Origin: UBA10347 sp905182135
GTDB lineage: Bacteria > Actinomycetota > Acidimicrobiia > Acidimicrobiales > UBA10347
NCBI GenBank assembly: GCA_963925805.1
Contig: CAWUSE010000002.1
Location: forward strand, 124,001 to 188,000
Length of the DNA: 64,000 nucleotides
Direction of reading: 5' to 3'
Positions 19,150-26,181 of this stretch are shown here, piece by piece (position 1 is the stretch's first letter; every line of letters starts with the position of its first letter). The translations under genes and the position numbers were made by a program. The notes under the pieces were generated by a model. That model was not told where the DNA came from. It ran no database searches and saw nothing but the letters and a program-made list of their open reading frames with translations.

Positions 19150-20883
19150 TTACTGACCTCGAGTGTCCGGGTCCACGCCAGCGATCGTCAACATATCGGC
19201 CATGCGAAACTCGCCGCTACCGGCACGAGACGGCAAGGTTGGAGACCATTCAACTCCAGCATTGAGGATGGAGTTTGGGTCCATTTGGAGCAAGCCGATG
19301 AATACCTCGCCGACTATGCGGCCTCCGACTGGCCCAAGGCGCCGACCATCTTCAATCAGGTCTGCTTCGCGCAGGATGTAAAGCCATAACGGGGTTTCTC
19401 CCGCCAGGCGGGGAACAATCTCGTTGATGTCAACTAGATCATTTGCGGCCAATCGAGGGGCGCCCATGAGCTCGGCCACGCGCTGACCAGATGGGATGCC
19501 CCAGGTAATGTGGCGGAGCAGGTTCCGGGTTGCCAACGACGTAGGGCCGATCGGCTCACCTCGAGAGCTATCGATCGTGCCCATAGGCAATTGAAACAAC
19601 GGTGTCGAAAGATGCGTGTCGATCTTCTTATTTGGCTTCACTTCGCCATCCCCGAAGTCAAAGAAGGTCTGCCAACCAATAAAGCGCCGGGGGGCGCGGC
19701 AGCCACCGGTCATATCTCCGGGGTCACTCTTACCAAACTCTGATGGATCAAACACCATGCCGAAGAACGCTTCACCCTTATCGCCAGCGAGGTTTGCCCG
19801 GTACGACGGCCGGATCATCGAGTGGCCGAACCTGTACGCGGCGGTTTGGAACTCGACCGGAATGGTGGGCACCAATGTCGTGTAGTGCTGGCGACCATTC
19901 GCCAAAATGTCGTTGACCAATGCCTGCCCAATGAACTGCGGCAGAAACTGATGAAGAATGAGCCATTGGTAATGCCAAGTCACGATCCTGCGGGCCTCGG
20001 CGAAGGCAGCGTCACCGTCGAGGTCTGTAGCCGTGCGGACTCGTTCGACAACAGCGTTGTGGAACTTCAGGAATGCGACCTGGATGCCAGCGATCATCAG
20101 GTTCTCATCGTTACGCGCGTCGGCAATGATGGCCTGACCCTGGCTGTTACGGGGTAAGTCTTCGAACAGTCCGCCAGTCTCGACTCGAAACAAGATGTTG
20201 TCGTCAGGCCGGTAGAGCTGAGGAGAGTCGGTGGGATCACCGCCGTACACACTGTCGAGATCGAATTGAGCAGACCGCAGATTGGTACTTCTGCGCAGGG
20301 AGGTCCGTCGGCCAAGTGTCGAGCCCGCGTCTCGGGTGATGTCATGGTCGAGGAATTGGCCCATAAAGGTCGTCCCCGCCGTGTGGTTTGGATTGTTGGC
20401 GTTATTGGCACTGAGTTCTGGTTCGGTGATGAGCCTGATCGGCCCTTCATCGAGTGAATCTTTGGCATCAAGAATGCCCCCAGGCGCACCGAGTTTGGCC
20501 AACATGGTGGTTAGTTCGTCATCGACATCATCGAAACCGTCAACGCCATTGAAGATACGTGTGAACTGGCGTGTACCTGTCGACCCTGTATGCGACCCCG
20601 ATGTTGCTGTCGCACCCCCAGGAGCAGATGCGGTTTGCGCAGCGCCATCCGAGCCACCGGTATTCCGTCGGCCGTCTCGACCGCGGACACGCCCCCTGCC
20701 ATCACGGCGCCCAAGACCTCCTTCCTGAGCAGCAGCGACACCGGGAACCCCGAGAACAACGGTGCCCGCAGCCAGGCTGCCAAGCATCTTTCGTCGGCTG
20801 ATCGACCGAGACCCCAAGAACCCTGTCGGTCCAGAACCTCCCTTGAGATCCTGTTCGGTTATGTCCTGATTGTTACTACTCAT
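19150..20883 (-). CDS. Tat-exported animal-type haem peroxidase
   Basis: The ATG at 20883 gives 577 residues. The N-terminus has a twin-arginine signal (SISRRKMLG with RR at 30-31, hydrophobic core, then AAAQ). A low-complexity Gly/Arg/Ser/Thr segment follows (about 55-105), then the peroxidase domain with distal His180 in GQFLDHDIT, Arg257 in DARNDEN and proximal His354 in YRFGHSMIRP. This is the myeloperoxidase/peroxinectin superfamily, which oxidises halides or phenols with hydrogen peroxide. Tat export implies folding, and possibly haem insertion, before secretion. The two-component genes follow 135 bases downstream on the same strand. Confidence 0.88.
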   Translation of the reverse strand: MSSNNQDITEQDLKGGSGPTGFLGSRSISRRKMLGSLAAGTVVLGVPGVAAAQEGGLGRRDGRGRVRGRDGRRNTGGSDGAAQTASAPGGATATSGSHTGSTGTRQFTRIFNGVDGFDDVDDELTTMLAKLGAPGGILDAKDSLDEGPIRLITEPELSANNANNPNHTAGTTFMGQFLDHDITRDAGSTLGRRTSLRRSTNLRSAQFDLDSVYGGDPTDSPQLYRPDDNILFRVETGGLFEDLPRNSQGQAIIADARNDENLMIAGIQVAFLKFHNAVVERVRTATDLDGDAAFAEARRIVTWHYQWLILHQFLPQFIGQALVNDILANGRQHYTTLVPTIPVEFQTAAYRFGHSMIRPSYRANLAGDKGEAFFGMVFDPSEFGKSDPGDMTGGCRAPRRFIGWQTFFDFGDGEVKPNKKIDTHLSTPLFQLPMGTIDSSRGEPIGPTSLATRNLLRHITWGIPSGQRVAELMGAPRLAANDLVDINEIVPRLAGETPLWLYILREADLIEDGRRLGPVGGRIVGEVFIGLLQMDPNSILNAGVEWSPTLPSRAGSGEFRMADMLTIAGVDPDTRGQ

Positions 20884-21360
20884 CCTGGCGTGCGCTCCTG
20901 GTTGATCGAGTGCAATAAGAAGACCAGTCGCCACACAAGCAAGTGTCAACACAGTGACAAGATCATGACAAGACCAGCTTTCTGGCCGCCACCTTCCATG
21001 ATCAGGGGCCGTTGCTCTGCATCCGGCAGCATTCAGGGCCTTGTGATCGAGGTGCACCGCCGAAGGTGCGCTGCCACTATCGACCTCATGGAACGCGAGA
21101 TCAACGACTTAGTGCGGGTGCTGAGGAGCACAAACGACATGCACCAGTCGGACGCCCACAGGCACCGCGGTGCAGGATTGCGTCGGGTGTTCAATCAGTT
21201 TGCCGCCTAGTCGCCACGGGCACCGTGGCCTCATTGTCTGCTTAGCGTTGCCCGTTTAGATCCACACTCTCACCAACGCTGAAGCGTCCGAGGTCCTGCA
21301 ACTCGAACGAAGCGAAAAGAAGATGGCCGCCGCGACCGAGTCCGACACGCGGCACACTCA
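20884..21360. other. 477-base gap with a decayed gene fragment
   Basis: Apart from the fragment at 21088-21245, described separately, no gene is visible. The region upstream of the peroxidase start is AT-richer (around 20910-20990) and would hold its promoter. Confidence 0.4.
21088..21245 (+). pseudogene. Frameshifted fragment of a possible winged-helix protein
   Basis: From an ATG at 21088 the frame reads EREINDLVRVLRSTNDMHQ and on to FNQFAA then a stop. The next frame continues as LVATGTVASLSA then a stop. Together they resemble the C-terminal small helix-turn-helix module found in some actinobacterial proteins (a short LVRVLR..G.M....L..RVG pattern ending with V..G.V). One frameshift near 21195 would explain the break. 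Evidence is composition and pattern only. Confidence 0.25.
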
Positions 21361-23043
21361 TCATCGAAAGAGTTCCTCGAATACCCCGTAGGCGCCAACC
21401 GTAAGCGTCGCCTCCAGATCGATCGGCATTGAGCGCCTGAAGACGCTGCTCACATCGTTGTCCACCGTTAACGCGCCGATCTCGACCGGCGTTCGACGTT
21501 CGATGAAGTCGACCACATTGATTAGGTGCTCAGAAAGGTATCCCTTGCGGTTGGCCTTGTTCGTTGCTGCTTCTGCGGGAGCGCCATCAGAGACCACGAC
21601 CAGCACCTTGCGACGCTCTGGGCGTTCCATCAGCCGACCGTGAGCCCAGATGATCGCCTCGCCCTCGATACTTTCTCGGAAATGGCGCGTGAGCTGCATT
21701 GAAGCTAAGGAGTGCCGGGCACGTTTCCAGGTCGTGTCAGCATCCTTGTAGACGACCCCAGCAAGCTCAGCGATACGGCCTGGGTCCTCGGGCTTTCCTG
21801 CAGCACGCCAGTCCTCGAGCGCTCGACCGCCCGTCCATGCAGCTGTCGTGTGGCCCAAGATCTCGTGGGGCACCTTGGCCAAGTCAAGTGCCCGGCTCAA
21901 GGTATCGGCCAAGACGGCAAGGGTCTCGTAACGCTGCGCCTTCATCGAACCAGAATTGTCCATGAGCAGGCTGACGACAGTGTCTGTGCGCAGCACCGGT
22001 CGCCGTCGTTGGAACACTTCACGAGCCATTGGGTTTGCGATCAGTTGTGGAAGGCGGCGTCCATCGACGATGCCCTCATCGACGCCAAAGCGCCATTCGT
22101 CAAGCTCGAAGGTGCCGAACAGACGTCGCAGGCGCAGAGCGATGCGATGGGCACTGACTGCCTGGGCTTGTACCAGCTGGTCCAGTTCAGTTCGAGCGCG
22201 CCGTCGTTGAGCAAGCGGATACAGCTCACTCCCTTGCTGCACCACGTCGTACGCAGTGGTGAACGCTCGATAGTTACCAAGCCCGTGGAGTGTTTGATCA
22301 CTTGCGTTGGCGGGCAGTGTGATCACGGCGACGCCACTCATATCCTCGCCCTGGCCGGTGTCGAGGTCTAGCCATTCCGGTGGCACCAGCATCTGATATC
22401 GCGCCGAACCGGCGGTGCCGTCGGCGAACTCACTCGCTTCGGCCAGTTCCGTCAGGAGGCGAGCAATCTCTAGTGCATCAATGGCGTACGCCTCCTGGTC
22501 ATTCACATGCCCCGACAGTTGTTGCAGCCCATGACCGATCAGGCGCCCCAGACGAGCTCGAGGCATCTCAATGATGCTGTCGACCTCTTCGTCAGTCATT
22601 CCCAGGCGCAATCGGGCTCTCGCCATATGCATCAGGGTGTAAACAAGAAGACCCACGCCACTCTCGGCGACTCCGTTCGCACGGGCATTCTGACACCAGG
22701 CATCCGATGTAGCCGCCAGGTTCTGCTGGATTCCACGCAGGTCAGGCGCCAAGGCTTGGCAACGAAGCTGTTCAAGCATGTCGAAGATCACTCGTTGCAG
22801 CGGGTCAGCGGGCACAAGCGACTGGTGAAGTTCACGGTCGGTGTAGCGCAGGATCAGCGCCAGAGCGTCACCTAGCCCCCGCATAATGATTGGCGATTCG
22901 TTCCCTGTCAACGTCAGGAACGGGGACGCTATGTCGACAACCTTGTTACCTGTCGTTAAACGGCCACCACGGAACTCAGCCTTGGGATCGCGTCCCACGG
23001 CGCGGACCGCAGCGGATCGCTGGCGCTCGATGGCTCTATTCAT
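21361..23043 (-). CDS. cobT: CobT-like cobaltochelatase subunit with VWA domain
   Basis: The ATG at 23043 gives 560 residues and starts five bases after the CobS stop; a TTG at 23073 is an alternative. The N-terminal part matches the CobT region that binds CobS. The C-terminal von Willebrand A domain carries a MIDAS motif DNSGSM and the WAHGRLMERPERRK and VVSDGAPAE segments typical of aerobic cobaltochelatase CobT. With CobN and CobS it would insert cobalt into hydrogenobyrinic diamide. There is no cobN here, so the pair may serve another chelatase partner or act as an AAA/VWA pair of unknown purpose. Confidence 0.85.
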   Translation of the reverse strand: MNRAIERQRSAAVRAVGRDPKAEFRGGRLTTGNKVVDIASPFLTLTGNESPIIMRGLGDALALILRYTDRELHQSLVPADPLQRVIFDMLEQLRCQALAPDLRGIQQNLAATSDAWCQNARANGVAESGVGLLVYTLMHMARARLRLGMTDEEVDSIIEMPRARLGRLIGHGLQQLSGHVNDQEAYAIDALEIARLLTELAEASEFADGTAGSARYQMLVPPEWLDLDTGQGEDMSGVAVITLPANASDQTLHGLGNYRAFTTAYDVVQQGSELYPLAQRRRARTELDQLVQAQAVSAHRIALRLRRLFGTFELDEWRFGVDEGIVDGRRLPQLIANPMAREVFQRRRPVLRTDTVVSLLMDNSGSMKAQRYETLAVLADTLSRALDLAKVPHEILGHTTAAWTGGRALEDWRAAGKPEDPGRIAELAGVVYKDADTTWKRARHSLASMQLTRHFRESIEGEAIIWAHGRLMERPERRKVLVVVSDGAPAEAATNKANRKGYLSEHLINVVDFIERRTPVEIGALTVDNDVSSVFRRSMPIDLEATLTVGAYGVFEELFR

Positions 23044-23048
23044 CGCAG

Positions 23049-23954
23049 TCAGGAGCCGAAGGCGCGTTGCCAATACTCATCGAGCACTGGCCATTCGGCT
23101 TCGTCGCACTTGTTCAAGAACGACAGTTCGAATGCTCGACGGACATCGCCAAAGATGGCGGTGTTCTCTGCCCAGTCGATCACGGTGCGTGGTGACATGA
23201 CGGTAGAGATATCACCGGCCACGAAACCCTGACGAGTCATATCGGCCATGGCCACCATTTCCGTGACATGGCTAGCAGCAGGGACGCGGCCAAGCACGAT
23301 CTCGCTCTCGGCTTCAGCCTCGAGATAATTGAGTCGGGCAACAATGTTCCAGCGATCGACCTGCGCTTGGTTGAGCAACTGGGTTCCGTGATACAAGCCG
23401 GTCATGTCGCCGAGTCCTACCGTGTTGGCCGTTGCAAAAAGTCGGAAGCCAGCGTGAGGGCTCAGTACGCGGTTCTGATCCAGCATCGTGAAACGGCCGT
23501 CGCGTTCAAGGATCCGCTGAATCACAAACATGACATCAGGGCGCCCGGCATCAAGCTCATCAAACACCAATGCGACTGGCCGCTGGATCGCCCACGGAAG
23601 TACACCTTCGACGAACTCGGTGACTTGCTGACCATCTCGAACAACGACCGCGTCACGGCCGACCAGATCCATGCGGCTGATGTGACCATCCAAGTTAACG
23701 CGCACCGTCGGCCAGTTCAGCCGGGCTGCGACCTGTTCGATATGTGTCGACTTCCCCGTGCCATGAAAACCCTGCACAAGCACTCGCCGGTTATGCATGA
23801 ACCCGGCAAGAATCGCCTGTGTCACCTCAGGGTCGAACCGGTACGCGTCATCGACCTCGGGAACATAATCCCCGTACTGACCAGCATCGAGCACCTCAAG
23901 CCTGAGGTCACTCTCAAACCCAAAAAGTTCGGATGTAGTGGCGTGGTTTTGCAC
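23049..23954 (-). CDS. cobS: CobS-like AAA+ ATPase of aerobic cobaltochelatase
   Basis: A 301-residue MoxR-like AAA+ protein from a GTG start, with Walker A GFHGTGKST (62-70), NLDGHISRMDLVG and DELDAGRPDV as Walker B, and YHGTQLLNQAQVDRWNIV downstream. The segments follow proteobacterial CobS closely. It powers CobT and CobN in aerobic B12 synthesis. Actinobacteria more often use a ChlI/ChlD-like pair with CobN, so a true CobST pair here is unusual. The gene is followed directly by cobT. Confidence 0.9.
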   Translation of the reverse strand: MQNHATTSELFGFESDLRLEVLDAGQYGDYVPEVDDAYRFDPEVTQAILAGFMHNRRVLVQGFHGTGKSTHIEQVAARLNWPTVRVNLDGHISRMDLVGRDAVVVRDGQQVTEFVEGVLPWAIQRPVALVFDELDAGRPDVMFVIQRILERDGRFTMLDQNRVLSPHAGFRLFATANTVGLGDMTGLYHGTQLLNQAQVDRWNIVARLNYLEAEAESEIVLGRVPAASHVTEMVAMADMTRQGFVAGDISTVMSPRTVIDWAENTAIFGDVRRAFELSFLNKCDEAEWPVLDEYWQRAFGS

Positions 23955-24050
23955 GGTTTGAACCTATCGAGGATGAGATCAGGATGAACGAACGCGCACC
24001 AGACACAGGTTTACTTGGCATTGCACCGCGTGTTCATGCACCGACGTAGA

Positions 24051-24086
24051 ACCGAGAGACGAGCGGGTAGCGACCGAGAGACGAGC
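24051..24086. repeat. 14-base direct repeat downstream of xsc
   Basis: ACCGAGAGACGAGC occurs at 24051-24064 and again exactly at 24073-24086, in the gap between xsc and cobS. No dyad or coding potential accompanies it. Confidence 0.7.
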
Positions 24087-24130
24087 CGCACCAAATCGCT
24101 TCAAACCCTGTCCGACGAACGTCGGCTCGA

Positions 24131-24180
24131 GCGGCGCAGTACAACGCGGCGCAGCTCAACGCAGCGCAGTTCAACGCAGT
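24131..24180. repeat. 15-base tandem repeat (three copies plus a partial) just after the xsc stop
   Basis: Three imperfect copies of GCGGCGCAGTACAAC at 24131-24145, 24146-24160 and 24161-24175, then GCAGT at 24176-24180. It ends three bases from the xsc stop codon, so it lies in the 3' untranslated part of the xsc mRNA. A period of 15 would preserve a reading frame (five codons), so it could be a relic of coding sequence. Confidence 0.75.
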
Positions 24181-24183
24181 GAC

Positions 24184-25950
24184 CTAGACGTAGTCCTTGT
24201 ACTGAGGGAGATGCCGTACCGGCTTGCTTAGTGCGTCCTTGCGGAACGGATCGCCCAGTTCTTGAGTGCACATGATCTCAATGACGGTGGTCTTACCTTC
24301 GTTCATCTGGGCGCTGATTGCCTCGGTCAGTGCTGGACCGACGTTGTCAATCTTGTCGACACGGATGGCTTCGCAGCCCATTGCGATGGCGATGTCGCTG
24401 TAGCTTTCGCCAGCGTCGAGTTCGCCTGCGACGAAGCGGCGCCCATAGAAGTCAACCTGATTCTTCTTCTCGGCTCCCCATTGCCGGTTGTGGAAAACAA
24501 CAGCGGTCACGGGAATGTCATGGCGCACAGCGGTCATGATCTCGGTCATACTCATCGCCCAAGCACCGTCACCTGCATAACACACAGCTGGGCGATCAGG
24601 GGCAGCCTTCTTGGCACCGATGATCGTTGGCAATGCATAGCCGCAATTACCAAAGCTCATGGGTGCGAAAAAGCTGCGGGGCTCTTCGAATCGTAGGTAG
24701 CTGTTGGCGACAGAGTTGATGTTACCGATGTCGGTCGAAACCATGACCCTGGCTGGCATGGCCTTTTCGAGCTCACGTAGAACCGAGCGCGGGTGCAGCC
24801 AATCGCCAGGCATGTCCTTGGCATTTTCGATAGCTTCCATCGACCAGTCGTCGGTCTCATGGGTCCATGCGTCGAGTTCGTCTTCCCAACGCTGCTTCTC
24901 TTCAGCCGTATTAGCGGCTCGAGCTTCGCGGGTCGCATCGCATGCAAGCTCGCGACCATCGAGCCGCTGCAGCAACGCAGCTGCGGCTTCGCCAGCGTCG
25001 CCATGGATGCCCACCGAAATTGGCTTAACCAGGCCAAGCATCTTGTTGTCGGCATCGATTTGGATGATCTTGGCGTCGGCTGGCCAGTAGTCCATGTCAT
25101 GTTGTGGCAGCGTGCCAAACGGACCGAGGCGAGTGCCGAGCGCAATGACGACGTCAGCTTCGGAGATCAGACGCATAGCAGCCTTGGAGCCCTGGTAGCC
25201 AAGCGGACCCGTCCACTGAGGGTGAGATGCAGGAAAGGAATCGTTATGCAGATAGCTGTTGACGACCGGGCCACCCAGACGTTCGGCAAGCGCCACTGCC
25301 TGGTCCATAGCATTCCCCATGATGACACCGCCACCGGACAGCAGAACTGGATTAGTTGCGGTTGCGATCAGGTCAGCAGCCTCGTCCAGCTCGATCGCTC
25401 CACCAGCGCCCCGACCAAATTGAGCGGGCTTTGGGATTTCGACATCGATGTCGCCGTAGAAGCGATCACGAGGAATATTCAGCTGGGTCGGGCCCATTTC
25501 GCTGAGGGCGCGGTCGAAACAGCGGGATGTGATCTCAGCCATGCGTCGTTCGTTGTTCACGTGACCCTGGTACTTGGTGAACTCTTCGAACATAGGAAGC
25601 TGGTTAGCTTCCTGGAAACCACCGAGGCCGATACCCATCGTGCCTGTCTGGGGCGTGATGATCACCACAGGAGAGTGCGCCCAGAATGCAGCGGCGATTG
25701 CTGTCACGCAATTCGATATACCTGGACCATTTTGGCCAATCACAACACCCTGTTTGCCGCTCACTCGTGAGTAGCCGTCGGCCATATGTGCCGCGCCTTG
25801 CTCGTGCACCACTGGCACGAGTTCTATACCGGCGGGGGCGAAGATGTCCATGGCATCCATAAACGCCGAGCCCATAATCCCGAAGGCCGTGGTCACGCCA
25901 TGAGCGACGAGCGTTTCGACGAACGCCTCGCTGGGTGTCATTCGCGTCAT
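24184..25950 (-). CDS. xsc: Sulfoacetaldehyde acetyltransferase
   Basis: A 588-residue thiamine-diphosphate enzyme of typical Xsc length. The cofactor-activating Glu50 lies in PVVHEQGAAHMADGY, and the ThDP/Mg2+ motif runs from GDG at 460 to the Asn at about 488. Xsc-type features include FGIMGSAFMDAMD near the start and MSFGNCGYALPTIIGAK. It converts sulfoacetaldehyde and phosphate to acetyl phosphate and sulfite, the shared step of taurine and sulfoacetate breakdown. An AAAGGA ribosome site precedes the ATG. Pta, Tpa, Ald and SauS/P/Q homologues elsewhere in the window complete the route. Acetolactate synthase was considered and rejected on these motifs and the neighbours. Confidence 0.93.
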   Translation of the reverse strand: MTRMTPSEAFVETLVAHGVTTAFGIMGSAFMDAMDIFAPAGIELVPVVHEQGAAHMADGYSRVSGKQGVVIGQNGPGISNCVTAIAAAFWAHSPVVIITPQTGTMGIGLGGFQEANQLPMFEEFTKYQGHVNNERRMAEITSRCFDRALSEMGPTQLNIPRDRFYGDIDVEIPKPAQFGRGAGGAIELDEAADLIATATNPVLLSGGGVIMGNAMDQAVALAERLGGPVVNSYLHNDSFPASHPQWTGPLGYQGSKAAMRLISEADVVIALGTRLGPFGTLPQHDMDYWPADAKIIQIDADNKMLGLVKPISVGIHGDAGEAAAALLQRLDGRELACDATREARAANTAEEKQRWEDELDAWTHETDDWSMEAIENAKDMPGDWLHPRSVLRELEKAMPARVMVSTDIGNINSVANSYLRFEEPRSFFAPMSFGNCGYALPTIIGAKKAAPDRPAVCYAGDGAWAMSMTEIMTAVRHDIPVTAVVFHNRQWGAEKKNQVDFYGRRFVAGELDAGESYSDIAIAMGCEAIRVDKIDNVGPALTEAISAQMNEGKTTVIEIMCTQELGDPFRKDALSKPVRHLPQYKDYV

Positions 25951-26181
25951 TTGAGATCCTTTGTGTGTGGTGCATTCCGAGCTGGGCCGTGCAAAATTTC
26001 AGCCCGTAAAGATTAATTAGAGACCATAACAAAACCGTGAGATAGCTTCATTATTAAGATCACTATTCACGAGTCACTGTGATTCCACAAGATGGAATTT
26101 GGAGCGCATAGGCCTCAGTGGTCCGGGCCCGATCTCGTTGCAGTTCAGGACGAACAGCGCCTTGCGACCAGGGCCACCGAA
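25951..26181 (-). promoter_or_regulatory. AT-rich promoter region of xsc with an inverted repeat
   Basis: The 231 bases upstream of xsc are clearly AT-richer than the neighbourhood at about 26005-26065, as expected for a promoter of its own. ATCAC at 26059-26063 and GTGAT at 26079-26083 form a 5-bp dyad with a 15-base spacer that could be an operator. CATAACAA near 26020 also occurs in the tpa upstream region near 34237. These are weak motifs. Confidence 0.35.

Noticed and set aside
20590..21210. 206-codon plus-strand frame across the peroxidase 5' end
   Set aside because: Its first two thirds are antisense to the peroxidase; only the terminal fragment (from 21088) has any coding appearance.
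24793..25770. Long plus-strand open frame antisense to xsc (325 codons)
   Set aside because: It is a shadow of the xsc frame, with no ribosome site or domain.
24184..25950. Acetolactate synthase or another ThDP enzyme in place of Xsc
   Set aside because: Length, N-terminal FGIMGSAFMDAMD and MSFGNCGYALP segments and the surrounding Pta and Tpa genes fit Xsc; no small regulatory ilvN gene adjoins it.
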